Shown here piece after piece: positions 1-8,414 of a stretch of 64,000 nucleotides of DNA. The position numbers and the translations under genes were made by a program. The notes beneath the pieces are model-generated. The model did not search any database and had not been told where the DNA came from. It saw only the letters and a program-made list of their open reading frames with translations. Source of the stretch: Lampropedia hyalina DSM 16112 (GTDB taxonomy: Bacteria; Pseudomonadota; Gammaproteobacteria; Burkholderiales; Burkholderiaceae_C); NCBI RefSeq assembly GCF_900129055.1, contig NZ_FQUZ01000010.1:1-64000 (forward strand), read 5' to 3'. How positions within the stretch are numbered: position 1 is the first letter of the stretch; every line of letters begins with the position of its first letter.

Positions 1-247
1 GCTCCTGCTTAACTTGCCTGAGCTCGCGCCGTAATGCGGTCAATTCTTGGCGCTCAGCGGTGCTCAACGGTGCATCTGAAGACGTATCGCCGGTTTCATC
101 AATTTGACTCTGGCGAACCCAGGTGCCAATGCTGGTGGCGTGGCATCCAAACTCTCGGGCAAGTTCAGCATGTGTGCGACCTGCTTTGGCCAGCTCAACA
201 ATTTGACTGCGAAACTCAGGTGGATACTGCGGGCGTTTTGAAGACAT
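1..247 (-). CDS. IS3-family transposase OrfA, 3' part outside the window
   Basis: This is the N-terminal 82 codons of an OrfA-type helix-turn-helix protein. It begins MSSKRPQYPPEFRSQIVEL and continues through LAREFGCHATSIGTWV to a Leu/Arg-rich segment (ERQELTALRRELRQVKQE) typical of the coiled coil that starts the OrfA leucine zipper. OrfA binds the element ends and regulates transposition; the catalytic DDE part would be OrfB, made by frameshifting, and is not in the window. The ATG at 247 has a good Shine-Dalgarno (AAGGAG) upstream. Whether the element is complete cannot be seen. Confidence 0.8.
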   Translation of the reverse strand, partial: MSSKRPQYPPEFRSQIVELAKAGRTHAELAREFGCHATSIGTWVRQSQIDETGDTSSDAPLSTAERQELTALRRELRQVKQE

Positions 248-301
248 GATGGACTCCTTCTTTGAGAAATATAAGGTGTCCGGTCAATGGGGGGAACTTC
301 A
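1..301 (-). mobile_element. IS3-family insertion sequence, one end, cut by the window edge
   Basis: The minus strand starts with TGAAGTTCCCCCCATTGACC near position 301, which has the TG...C-rich form of IS3-family terminal inverted repeats. The start of a transposase OrfA follows inward. The rest of the element (OrfB and the other repeat) lies left of the window. The exact boundary could be 301 or 303, because TGTGAAG would also begin with TG. The element sits directly downstream of a TPP riboswitch, where a thiamine gene start codon would be expected. Confidence 0.75.
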
Positions 302-309
302 CACTGCAA

Positions 310-403
310 TTCTCCTTCCCTTCGCCGGCATGACCCGGATCAGGTTCAAAGGGTTACGGTAACCACGGCAGTCACCGAATCTCAGCCTCGACAGGCTCCC
401 CCA
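310..403 (-). promoter_or_regulatory. TPP riboswitch (THI element)
   Basis: Read on the minus strand, the hallmarks occur in order: GGGGGAGCC, GGCTGAGATT (complement of 380-389), ACCCTTTGAACCTGATC (338-354), ATGCCGGCG (323-331) and GAAGGGAAGGAG, which ends in a Shine-Dalgarno at 312-317. CTGAGA and GAACCTGATC form the conserved thiamine-pyrophosphate binding core. Such elements shut off thiamine synthesis or uptake genes (thiC and others) when TPP binds, by hiding the ribosome site or terminating transcription. Here the next bases are the end of an IS3 element, so no thi gene follows within the window. Confidence 0.93.
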
Positions 404-443
404 GGAACAGGGGAGATTCTACCGACAGCCGCGCCTGCGCTGG

Positions 444-1772
444 CTATCCCAGGCTGGCAGTGAGTTCTTGCGCCCAGTGTTGGGCCAGCGCGGCATCCTG
501 CGCCTCGACCATGACACGCAGCACGGGCTCGGTGCCGCTGGGGCGCACCAGTACCCGACCCTGCTGGCCCAGCGCGGCCTCGGCCTGGCGGATTTTTTGC
601 TGGAAAACAGTGTTCGATCGCCAATCGGGTTTGCCTTGCAGGCGCACATTAATCATCGTCTGGGGATACAGCTCCAAACCCGACAGGGCCTTGCCAAGGC
701 TGGTGTTCTCGCGCACCACCATTTGCAGCACTTGCAAGGCACTGATGATGCCATCACCCGTGGTATGGCGGTCCAATGCCAGCAAGTGCCCGGAGCTTTC
801 GCCTCCGAGTTGCCAGCCGCGCTGCTCCAGTGCTTCGAGCACATGGCGATCCCCCACTTTGGCACGCACCAATTCCACCCCCAGATCGGCAAAGGCACGC
901 TCCACGGCGAAATTGGTCATCAGCGTTCCGACGACACCGGGAACCGGCAAACCGCTGTTGAGGCGTTCCCTGGCCATGAGGTACAGCAGTTCGTCGCCAT
1001 TGAACAGCCTGCCGCTGCCATCGACCATTTGCAGGCGATCGGCATCGCCATCCAAGGCAATGCCATAGTCGGCATGCTGCGCGATCACTGCGTCGATCAG
1101 GGCCTGAGGATGGGTGGCTCCACAATCTCGATTGATGTTCAGCCCATCGGGCTCGCATCCGATGGAGATAACTTCCGCACCCAGTTCATGGAACACGCGG
1201 GGAGCAACCTGGTAGGCGGCACCATGGGCCGCATCGATCACCAGTTTGATGCCCTTGAGGCTGAGCGCGTGTGGGAACGTGCTCTTGCAGAACTCAATGT
1301 AACGGCCTGCTGCATCATTGAGGCGTTGGGCCTTGCCCAGTTGGTCGGATGCCACCCAGACACAGTCCTGTGCCAATCGCTGCTCGACTTGGGCTTCCCA
1401 GCCATCGGACAATTTGCTGCCGTTGGCACTGAAGAATTTGATGCCGTTGTCGTCGAACGGATTGTGGCTGGCACTGATGACCACCCCCAGACTGGCACGC
1501 AATGCCCGTGTCAGGTATGCCACAGCAGGCGTGGGCACCGGCCCCAGCAGCACCACGTTCACTCCCGCTGAGTTGAAGCCAGACTCCAGTGCACTCTCCA
1601 GCATATAACCCGAAATGCGGGTGTCCTTGCCAATCAGCACGGTAGGGCTGGCATCCTGCTCTTTCAACAACCGCCCGACGGCATGGCCCAGACGCAATAC
1701 AAAGTCGGGGGTGATGGGAGGGATGCCAACGGTGCCGCGAATGCCGTCTGTGCCGAAATACTGGTTTGCCAT
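444..1772 (-). CDS. glmM: Phosphoglucosamine mutase
   Basis: The protein interconverts glucosamine-6-phosphate and glucosamine-1-phosphate, the step before UDP-GlcNAc for peptidoglycan and lipopolysaccharide. It has 442 residues, the usual length. The start [13 protein letters not shown] is the family signature. The phosphoserine loop [12 protein letters not shown] places the active Ser at about residue 102, and the metal-binding DGDADR lies near 242. A C-terminal [14 protein letters not shown] is the phosphate-binding loop. It follows folP on the same strand with a 113-bp gap, as in many proteobacteria, and its end lies only about 40 bp before the TPP riboswitch. Confidence 0.97.
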   Translation of the reverse strand: MANQYFGTDGIRGTVGIPPITPDFVLRLGHAVGRLLKEQDASPTVLIGKDTRISGYMLESALESGFNSAGVNVVLLGPVPTPAVAYLTRALRASLGVVISASHNPFDDNGIKFFSANGSKLSDGWEAQVEQRLAQDCVWVASDQLGKAQRLNDAAGRYIEFCKSTFPHALSLKGIKLVIDAAHGAAYQVAPRVFHELGAEVISIGCEPDGLNINRDCGATHPQALIDAVIAQHADYGIALDGDADRLQMVDGSGRLFNGDELLYLMARERLNSGLPVPGVVGTLMTNFAVERAFADLGVELVRAKVGDRHVLEALEQRGWQLGGESSGHLLALDRHTTGDGIISALQVLQMVVRENTSLGKALSGLELYPQTMINVRLQGKPDWRSNTVFQQKIRQAEAALGQQGRVLVRPSGTEPVLRVMVEAQDAALAQHWAQELTASLG

Positions 1773-1885
1773 GGGGTTTCAAAATATCGAAAGTCATAGA
1801 AGGCAGGCAGCCATGCAGGGGCTGTTGCCGTTTGGAGGGCATGATGGTAACGGATTGTTCCGTACAACCACCACACCCAAAAATG

Positions 1886-2740
1886 CTAGCAAGAATCTGG
1901 TGCCTGCACGGCCTGCCAGACCCTGAGCGCATCGCGTGTCGCCGCCACATCATGCACGCGCACAATCGTGGCCCCTTTCTGCACGGCCAGCAATGCGGCC
2001 GTAATGCTGGCCGGCATTCTGGCATTCACCTCCCGCCCGGTCACGGCTCCCAGGGATGATTTGCGCGACCAGCCTGCCAATACGGCATGGCCCAATTCCA
2101 GCAGATCGTCCTGCTGGGCCAATAATTGAAAGTTCTGGGCCACGGTCTTGCCAAAGCCAATGCCAGGGTCGAGCACGATGCGGTCGCTGGCAATCCGGGC
2201 CTGCTGCAAGCGCGAGGCCTGCGCATGCAGGAACTGCTTCACAGCCTGCGGCACATCACCCTGCATGGGGGCTATCTGCATGGTTTGGGGATCGTTGTGC
2301 ATGTGCATCAGGCACACACCACAGGAGGCATGACGGGCCACACTCTCCAGCGCGCCCGGCTGGCGCAAGGCCCAGATGTCGTTGATGATGTCAGCCCCTG
2401 CATCCAGCACCTGCCGCATCACTTCGGGCTTGTAGGTATCCACCGACAGCGGGACATTCAGCTTCACAGCCTCCTTCACCAGAGGCAACACACGGCGCAA
2501 TTCTTCTTCCAGTGTCACCGCTGGGCTGCCTGGACGGGTGGACTCCCCGCCGATGTCGAGAATGTCTGCACCCTCCTGGAGCAGTTTCTCGCAATGCTGC
2601 ATGGCCAGCGGCAAGGTGGCATGGTGCGAGCCATCCGAGAAAGAGTCTGGAGTGACATTGACAATGCCCATGATGCGCGGATGTGACAGATCAATCCGAA
2701 AGCGGCTGGTTTGCCAGAAGGATGAGAGAGATGCGGTCAT
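1886..2740 (-). CDS. folP: Dihydropteroate synthase
   Basis: The enzyme joins 6-hydroxymethyl-dihydropterin pyrophosphate to p-aminobenzoate in folate synthesis and is the sulfonamide target. It has 284 residues and a TIM-barrel layout. The first signature IMGIVNVTPDSFSDGS lies at about residues 23-38, followed by DIGGESTRPGS (pterin and pyrophosphate loops) and DPGIGFGKT. It lies between ftsH and glmM on the same strand. A strong hairpin terminator separates it from ftsH, so it probably depends on readthrough or on its own promoter. The Shine-Dalgarno before the ATG at 2740 is weak. Confidence 0.96.
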   Translation of the reverse strand: MTASLSSFWQTSRFRIDLSHPRIMGIVNVTPDSFSDGSHHATLPLAMQHCEKLLQEGADILDIGGESTRPGSPAVTLEEELRRVLPLVKEAVKLNVPLSVDTYKPEVMRQVLDAGADIINDIWALRQPGALESVARHASCGVCLMHMHNDPQTMQIAPMQGDVPQAVKQFLHAQASRLQQARIASDRIVLDPGIGFGKTVAQNFQLLAQQDDLLELGHAVLAGWSRKSSLGAVTGREVNARMPASITAALLAVQKGATIVRVHDVAATRDALRVWQAVQAPDSC

Positions 2741-2764
2741 GTGTGGGATCGAATGGAAAACGAC

Positions 2765-2798
2765 ATAAAAAAACGGGACATATGCCCCGTTTTTTTAT
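2765..2798 (-). terminator. Intrinsic terminator after ftsH (symmetrical)
   Basis: A perfect 13-bp inverted repeat (ATAAAAAAACGGG and its complement) encloses an 8-base loop. The arms end in A- and T-runs, so the hairpin can terminate in both directions. It sits between the ftsH stop and the folP start. Confidence 0.85.
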
Positions 2799-2828
2799 CT
2801 TCAGAGAAAAAGACCTTCAGACACTTTC

Positions 2829-4757
2829 TCAGGCTGCGCTGGGCGAAGGGCTGGAAGCCACACTGTTCGCTCCGCCTCCGGCACTGCCGCCGCTGCCACC
2901 ATCGGCTGGCGGATTGCGTGGTGCCCATCCCTTGGGAGGTTTGGGTTCACGACCTGCCATGATGTCATCGAGTTGCTCAATCTCGATGGTTTCCCACTCC
3001 AGCAAAGCCTTGGCCATGGCGTGCATCTTGTCCTTGTTTTCCTCGATGAGGCGGCGTGCCAAGGCGTATTGCTCATCAATGATGCGGCGCACCTCCACAT
3101 CGACTTTCTGCATGGTGGCTTCGCTGACGTTGGTGGTCTTGGTGACGGAACGTCCCAGGAACACCTCACCTTCGTTTTCGGCATAGACCATCGGCCCCAG
3201 CTCCTGCGACATGCCGTAGCGCGTGACCATGTCACGAGCCAATTGGGTGGCCTTGTTGAAATCGTCCGATGCGCCCGTAGTCATCTGGTTCATGAACACT
3301 TCTTCGGCAATGCGTCCGCCAAACAGCATGGCAATGCGGTTCAATGCCCATTCCTTGTCGTAACCATAGCGGTCTTTTTCCGGCAGGGTGAAGGTGACAC
3401 CCAAGGCACGTCCACGCGGCACGATGGTGACCTTGTGCACCGGGTCGGACTTGGGCAACAGGCGACCAATGAGGGCATGACCTGCCTCGTGGTAGGCGGT
3501 GTTCTTGAGTTCTTCCGGGTCCATGACTGCGGAGCGGCGTTCCGGGCCCATGAAAATCTTGTCCTTGGCGGCCTCGAAATCGCGCATTTCCACTACGCGG
3601 GCATTGCGCCGTGCCGCCATCAGCGCGGCTTCGTTGCACAAGTTGGCCAGATCGGCCCCCGACATGCCGGGAGTGCCACGGGCAATCACATTGGCATTCA
3701 CGTCCGGGCCTACGGGAATCTTGCGCATGTGCACGTTCAGAATCTGCTCACGCCCCTTCACATCCGGCAGCGATACATAAACCTGACGGTCAAAGCGACC
3801 AGGGCGCAACAACGCGGCATCCAGAATATCGGGACGGTTGGTGGCCGCGACCACGATCACGCCCAGGTTGGTCTCGAAGCCATCCATCTCGACCAGCATC
3901 TGGTTGAGGGTCTGCTCGCGCTCATCGTTGCCGCCACCCAGGCCTGCACCACGCTGGCGACCCACGGCATCGATTTCGTCGATGAAGATGATACAGGGCG
4001 CATTTTTCTTGGCGTTCTCGAACATGTCACGCACGCGTGCAGCACCCACACCCACAAACATTTCCACGAAGTCAGAGCCGGAAATGCTGAAGAATGGCAC
4101 CTTGGCCTCGCCAGCAATTGACTTGGCCAGCAAGGTCTTGCCGGTTCCGGGCGGGCCGACCAACAGCAGGCCACGCGGAATGCGTCCACCCAGACGCTGG
4201 AATCTCTGTGGGTCTTTCAGAAATTCCACGACTTCCTTGACTTCTTCCTTGGCCTCATCGGCTCCAGCCACATCGGCAAAGGTCACAGAGTTGTTGCTTT
4301 CATCCAGCATCCGCGCCTTGCTCTTGCCAAAGCTGAACGCGCCGCCTTTGCCGCCGCCCTGCATCTGGCGCATGAAGTACACCCAGACGGCCACGATCAG
4401 CAGAATCGGGGCCATGCTGATGAGCAACTGGCGCAGCAGCGAAGCTTCCTTGATCGGCTCGACGCTGAATTCCACGTTGTTGTTCAGCATGTCATTGACC
4501 AGATCGCGGTCATAGAAGGTCGCAGTGGTGCGCAGCCGCTGGTTGTCTGCCGTCACAGCCTGGATTTCACCCCCTGTCACGCTTTCGGCCAGAACCGCAC
4601 TTTTAATATTGCCGGCCTGGACGGCACGAACGAATTCGGTATAGGAAACTTCCTTGGCACCAGCGTTGCGTCCAGTATCGAACTGGTTGAACACGGTGTA
4701 CAAGACAGCGACGAAGACCAGCCACATCGCGACTTTGGAAATCCATTGATTATTCAA
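2829..4757 (-). CDS. ftsH: ATP-dependent zinc metalloprotease FtsH
   Basis: This membrane-anchored AAA+ protease degrades damaged membrane proteins and short-lived regulators such as sigma-32 and LpxC in E. coli. It has 642 residues. Transmembrane helix 1 is about residues 7-23, a periplasmic part follows, and helix 2 is about 109-129. The Walker A GPPGTGKT is at 201-208, Walker B IIFIDEID at about 256-263, the arginine-finger region RPGRFDR at about 318-324, and the zinc motif HEAGH at 423-427. The start is TTG at 4757 with GGGAG seven bases upstream. A sigma-32-like promoter lies upstream, and rlmE is the upstream gene on the same strand. Confidence 0.98.
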   Translation of the reverse strand: MNNQWISKVAMWLVFVAVLYTVFNQFDTGRNAGAKEVSYTEFVRAVQAGNIKSAVLAESVTGGEIQAVTADNQRLRTTATFYDRDLVNDMLNNNVEFSVEPIKEASLLRQLLISMAPILLIVAVWVYFMRQMQGGGKGGAFSFGKSKARMLDESNNSVTFADVAGADEAKEEVKEVVEFLKDPQRFQRLGGRIPRGLLLVGPPGTGKTLLAKSIAGEAKVPFFSISGSDFVEMFVGVGAARVRDMFENAKKNAPCIIFIDEIDAVGRQRGAGLGGGNDEREQTLNQMLVEMDGFETNLGVIVVAATNRPDILDAALLRPGRFDRQVYVSLPDVKGREQILNVHMRKIPVGPDVNANVIARGTPGMSGADLANLCNEAALMAARRNARVVEMRDFEAAKDKIFMGPERRSAVMDPEELKNTAYHEAGHALIGRLLPKSDPVHKVTIVPRGRALGVTFTLPEKDRYGYDKEWALNRIAMLFGGRIAEEVFMNQMTTGASDDFNKATQLARDMVTRYGMSQELGPMVYAENEGEVFLGRSVTKTTNVSEATMQKVDVEVRRIIDEQYALARRLIEENKDKMHAMAKALLEWETIEIEQLDDIMAGREPKPPKGWAPRNPPADGGSGGSAGGGANSVASSPSPSAA

Positions 4758-4824
4758 GCGAACGCTCCCAATTTAGAAGAATGTCTCCAACGCCAGCCAA
4801 CCCCATGTGGCATTTCTGAAAAAC

Positions 4825-4852
4825 ATTTGAGGCATATTTTATTCTTTTCAAG
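4825..4852 (-). promoter_or_regulatory. Candidate sigma-32 (heat shock) promoter of ftsH
   Basis: Read on the minus strand, CTTGAAA (4846-4852) is an exact sigma-32 -35 heptamer. A 13-base spacer separates it from CCTCAAAT (4825-4832), which resembles the CCCCATnT -10. The predicted start of transcription is about 60 bases before the ftsH TTG codon. Heat-shock control of ftsH is established in E. coli; use of this site is inferred. Confidence 0.55.
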
Positions 4853-4927
4853 GGCAAATGGTGATTTTCGGGGTCATTGCCAAGGGATTGGGCCATATGC
4901 CCCGAGCCGGGTTCAGGCGCGAAACAT

Positions 4928-5584
4928 TCAGGGATGGCGCAGCTTCTGCCCGATCAGGAAGACTTCTGCCGAACGGTCGCGGGATGCTTTGGGCTTGTAG
5001 GGCTTGCTGTGGACAAACGTATCGCGGAATTTTCGCACCAGATTATCGTAGCCTGCCCCATGGAACACCTTGGCCACCATGCTGCCGTCCGGACGCAGGT
5101 GGTGCTGGGCAAAGTCCAGTGCCAGCTCAATCAGGTTTTCCACCCGCGCGGCATCTGCCGAGGCAATGCCACTGAGGTTGGGGGCCATGTCGGAGACGAC
5201 CACATCCACGGCACGGCCCGCCAAAGTGGCCTGCAATGCCTGCAAGATGGCTTCATCCTGAAAGTCGCCCTGGATGAAATGCACGCCATCGATGGGAGCC
5301 ATTTCGAGCAGATCCACGCCGACAATCAGGCCTTTAGCCTCACCGCTGCCCTGCCCGCTTTTTTGCTTGCGCCGCAGGTACTGACTCCATGCACCGGGGG
5401 CGCAACCCAGATCCACCACCACATCGTGCGGCCCGATGAGGCGCAGGGTTTCGTCGATTTCCTTGAGCTTGTACACGGCACGCGCACGGTAGCCTTCCTT
5501 TTGTGCCAGTTGCACCCAGGGATCGTTCACATGGTCATTGAGCCAAGCCTTATTGACCTTCTTGCTTTTGGTGTTGATTTTCAT
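4928..5584 (-). CDS. rlmE: 23S rRNA (uridine-2'-O-)-methyltransferase
   Basis: RlmE (FtsJ/RrmJ) methylates the ribose of U2552 in the A-loop of 23S rRNA and is needed for normal late 50S assembly. From the chosen start MKINTKSKKVNKAW the protein has 218 residues. The SAM motif VVDLGCAPGAWSQYL is at about 57-71. SDMAPN and the catalytic Lys/Asp/Lys arrangement follow, with MVAKVF near the C-terminus. A longer reading from 5629 adds fifteen residues (MVVFSVREDVIIHFF) unlike the family. It lies upstream of ftsH on the same strand, as in E. coli, with a 170-bp gap that holds the ftsH promoter. Confidence 0.95.
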   Translation of the reverse strand: MKINTKSKKVNKAWLNDHVNDPWVQLAQKEGYRARAVYKLKEIDETLRLIGPHDVVVDLGCAPGAWSQYLRRKQKSGQGSGEAKGLIVGVDLLEMAPIDGVHFIQGDFQDEAILQALQATLAGRAVDVVVSDMAPNLSGIASADAARVENLIELALDFAQHHLRPDGSMVAKVFHGAGYDNLVRKFRDTFVHSKPYKPKASRDRSAEVFLIGQKLRHP

Positions 5585-5680
5585 GAAAAAATGAATAATG
5601 ACATCTTCACGGACTGAGAAAACAACCAAGTGCCAGCTTGGCCTCCCTCAAGCCATGGGAAAACAGGATAATACGCGCCT

Positions 5681-6157
5681 ATGGCACAAATCCCACTCAC
5701 TCCCGCGCAACGGCGCGAACTGCGCGCGCAGGCGCACCATCTCCACCCTGTCGTCATGATTGGCGCGGGTGGCTTGACATCGGCCATCGAACGCGAGGTC
5801 GATCATGCACTCTCGGCACATGGACTCATCAAGATCCGCGTCTTCAGCGATGATCGCGGCCAGCGTGAGGACATTCTGCAACGTCTGACCGACACACTCC
5901 ACGCCGCCGCTGTACAGCACATCGGCAAACTGCTGGTGGTGTGGCGCAAACCTGCCGTCAAGGCCGCTGGCGAAAAGGCCGAAGGAGCCGGTCGCGGCCC
6001 GGCAGAATTCAAGGTCGTGAAAAACAGCAAGGTCGCGGGCCAGAAACCCGAAGTGAAGTTTCTGCGCGTGCTGGGCAACCAGCGGCTGACAGCCGGTGGC
6101 ATAGTCAAAAAAGCCAAACCCCGTCAGGCATCACTGAAAAAACGTTCGCTCGACTGA
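5681..6157 (+). CDS. yhbY: YhbY-type CRM-domain RNA-binding protein
   Basis: The first 95 residues are a CRM domain: LTPAQRRELRAQAHHLHP, then VVMIGAGGLTSA (the GxxG loop that contacts RNA), VDHALSAHGLIKIRV and IGKLLVVWRKP. YhbY binds pre-50S ribosomal particles in E. coli. The last 60 residues are basic (Lys/Arg-rich) and longer than in E. coli, which is common in this group. It is transcribed divergently from rlmE with 96 bp between starts, pairing two ribosome-assembly genes. Confidence 0.9.
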   Translation: MAQIPLTPAQRRELRAQAHHLHPVVMIGAGGLTSAIEREVDHALSAHGLIKIRVFSDDRGQREDILQRLTDTLHAAAVQHIGKLLVVWRKPAVKAAGEKAEGAGRGPAEFKVVKNSKVAGQKPEVKFLRVLGNQRLTAGGIVKKAKPRQASLKKRSLD

Positions 6158-6212
6158 AGCTCGCTAAAACCAACCGCACATTCGTTCCCGCCCCTGTGAG
6201 AAAGCAACCACT

Positions 6213-6974
6213 GTGACCGACGCTTCGCAACGTTTTGTACTGTGCATGAAGTGGGGAACCAAGTACGGCCCCGAATATGTGAACCGCCTCTACGCCATGA
6301 GCAGGCGGCATTTGCAAGGAGCCTTCCGGTTCATCTGCCTGACCGATGACACCCAGGGCGTGCGTCCCGAAGTCGAATGTTTCCCTATTCCCGAACTGGA
6401 TTGGCAACGTTACCCGGACCAACCCGACCGGGCTTGGAAGAAGCTAGCGACATTCTCCCCTGACCTGTCGGAAAAATACGGCCTGCACGGCACGGCCCTG
6501 TTTCTGGACCTGGATGTGGTGGTGGTCGGCTCCCTGGATGACTTCTTCACCCAGCCGGGGGCGTTCCGCATCATCCACGATTACGCCCGCCCCTGGAAGA
6601 AACGCCGCATCACTGGCAATTCTTCGGTGTACCGCTACGAAATCGGGGCGCACACCGATGTGATTGCCTATTTTCAGCAGAACGTGGCGCAGGTGCAAAA
6701 ACAGTTTCGCAACGAACAGGCCTACCTTTCCGACTTCCTGCACCGGCAAGGCAAACTGGCTTACTGGCCGCAAGCATGGTGCCCCAGTTTCAAATACCAC
6801 GGCATTCCGACATGGCCGCGCAATTACTGGGAACCGCCTTTTGTGCCCACTAATGCCAGAGTGGTGATTTTCCATGGCGAATGCAACCCGCCCGATGCAC
6901 TGGCAGGCAAGCGCAACCGGCGATTCCGCTACATTCGCCCGGCCCAGTGGATTGCCCAGCACTGGCACGAGTGA
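6213..6974 (+). CDS. Putative glycosyltransferase (GT-A fold, unassigned family)
   Basis: This 253-residue protein has no transmembrane segment or signal peptide. It begins with a strand FVLCMKWGTKYGPEYVNRL like other bacterial glycosyltransferases that act on surface polysaccharides. A DxD-type metal site, FLDLDVVVVGSLDD, lies at about residues 94-107, and WKKLATFSP and NSSVYRYE are further GT-A-like landmarks. The start is GTG at 6213; no strong Shine-Dalgarno is visible. It is convergent with the GtrA/GT2/membrane glycosyltransferase operon, which supports a role in surface glycan synthesis. Donor and acceptor are unknown. Confidence 0.65.
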   Translation: MTDASQRFVLCMKWGTKYGPEYVNRLYAMSRRHLQGAFRFICLTDDTQGVRPEVECFPIPELDWQRYPDQPDRAWKKLATFSPDLSEKYGLHGTALFLDLDVVVVGSLDDFFTQPGAFRIIHDYARPWKKRRITGNSSVYRYEIGAHTDVIAYFQQNVAQVQKQFRNEQAYLSDFLHRQGKLAYWPQAWCPSFKYHGIPTWPRNYWEPPFVPTNARVVIFHGECNPPDALAGKRNRRFRYIRPAQWIAQHWHE

Positions 6975-6991
6975 GTCGCCGCTGAGCAGGT

Positions 6992-7453
6992 TCAAGGTTT
7001 GGTGCGAAACACCAGATAGCGCGCCAATGCGTAATTCACCACCAGGCCCAGAATGCTGCCGGCAGCCACCCCCCACAAAGGCACCCATGTGCCCTGCCAG
7101 GAGGCAATCACCATCGAATAGGCTGCGTAGTTCACCAGTCCTCCCGCCATCATGGAAAACAGGTACTGCATGTATTCCTGCCATATGGATGGCCTGCGTA
7201 GCCTGCATCCGTTCGCAGTCGCAAAAGTGAATCTGCGGTTGAGGGCCCAGGTAAAGCTGGCAGCAGCCAGAAACGACAACACGCGTGCGCCATACCAGCC
7301 GACTGCCCCGGAGAACGCATAGAGCACCGCCGCATCCACGACAAACCCCAGTGCCCCCACCAGCCCAAAACGCAGCAGGGTTGAACGCCGTATTTTCTCT
7401 CCCAGCGTCAAGACCCTGCCATGCTGATTCTTGCTGGCAGACTCAGGGCACAT
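6992..7453 (-). CDS. GtrA-family membrane protein
   Basis: This small membrane protein (153 residues) has four predicted helices (LLRFGLVGALGFVVDAAVLY, VLSFLAAASFTWALNRRF, then two more). The motif LNRRFTF is typical of GtrA. GtrA proteins help flip or present undecaprenyl-phosphate-linked sugars during O-antigen or teichoic-type glycosylation. The chosen ATG at 7453 overlaps the stop of the GT2 gene by 11 bases, which argues for translational coupling and against the longer reading from 7492. Confidence 0.85.
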   Translation of the reverse strand: MCPESASKNQHGRVLTLGEKIRRSTLLRFGLVGALGFVVDAAVLYAFSGAVGWYGARVLSFLAAASFTWALNRRFTFATANGCRLRRPSIWQEYMQYLFSMMAGGLVNYAAYSMVIASWQGTWVPLWGVAAGSILGLVVNYALARYLVFRTKP

Positions 7454-8414
7454 TGCTGCCGTCCTTGCCCAGCTCGAAGGCAGGTGTGGCAAGGTAAGCC
7501 AGATGTTTGGCCTCCTGCCGCCCTATCGTTACCGTGTGCAATACCGTGCCGCACACCAAGGACAGCATGGCAGACAGCATCAAGCCCAGCGAAAGAATGG
7601 CCGTCGGAAACCTGGGCACCAGCCCAGTCTCGATAAATGTCAGCAGCAGTGGAATGCTAAATGCCACGGAACACAAGGCGAGCAACAGGCTGATGATGCT
7701 GAAAAACGCGAGGGGTCGCTCGCTGATGAACAGCTTGGAAATGGTCTTGAGAATACGCCACCCATCCCGATAGGTGGAGAGTTTGCTGACCGATCCTTCT
7801 GGCCGTGCCCGGTAGTGGATATCGACTTCAGCCGTCGGCATGCGCAGCTCCAGCGCGTGAACCGTCAATTCGGTTTCAATTTCAAACTCGCGCGCCATGG
7901 CAGGAAACGACTTCACATACCGCCGCGAGAACACCCGATAGCCGGAGAGCATATCGTTGAAACGTCCCGTGAAAAGCCAGCTCACGAAGCCGGTCAAAGC
8001 CGCATTGCCCCAGCGATGGCCGCGCCGGTATGTGGCATCGTGGCCATCGTCCTGTCGGCACCCCACCACCATGTCCAGCCGCTGGGCCAGCAGCAGGTTG
8101 ATGTGCTGGCGAATGTTGGAGACATCATAGGTTGCATCGCCATCGACCATGACATACACGTCTGCCTCAATGTCTGCAAACATGCGCCGCACCACATTGC
8201 CCTTGCCCTTGCGGGCCACATGCACCACGCAAGCCCCTGCGGCGCGCGCCACCGCAGCGGTTCCATCGGTGGAATTGTTGTCGAAAACATACACACGGGC
8301 TTCAGGCAGTGCCTGGGCGAACTCTTCCAGAACAGCACCAATGGCCGCCGCTTCGTTGAAGCACGGCAAGACCACCGCCACCGTGGCCTGGACGGAATTA
8401 TTCTGAATATTCAT
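7443..8414 (-). CDS. Family 2 glycosyltransferase (DPMS/GtrB-like)
   Basis: This 323-residue protein is a polyprenyl-phosphate glycosyltransferase. It has the nucleotide-sugar fold start VAVVLPCFNEAAAIG, then VYVFDNNSTDGTA, VMVDGDATYD (the DxD site) and SGYRVFSRRYVKSFP, with two C-terminal membrane helices. Such enzymes load a sugar onto undecaprenyl phosphate, which GtrA then flips and a membrane glycosyltransferase uses; all three components lie here in one operon. The start MNIQNNSVQ at 8414 overlaps the upstream gene by 17 bases. The reading from 8513 runs deep into that gene and is unlikely. Confidence 0.9.
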   Translation of the reverse strand: MNIQNNSVQATVAVVLPCFNEAAAIGAVLEEFAQALPEARVYVFDNNSTDGTAAVARAAGACVVHVARKGKGNVVRRMFADIEADVYVMVDGDATYDVSNIRQHINLLLAQRLDMVVGCRQDDGHDATYRRGHRWGNAALTGFVSWLFTGRFNDMLSGYRVFSRRYVKSFPAMAREFEIETELTVHALELRMPTAEVDIHYRARPEGSVSKLSTYRDGWRILKTISKLFISERPLAFFSIISLLLALCSVAFSIPLLLTFIETGLVPRFPTAILSLGLMLSAMLSLVCGTVLHTVTIGRQEAKHLAYLATPAFELGKDGSNVP

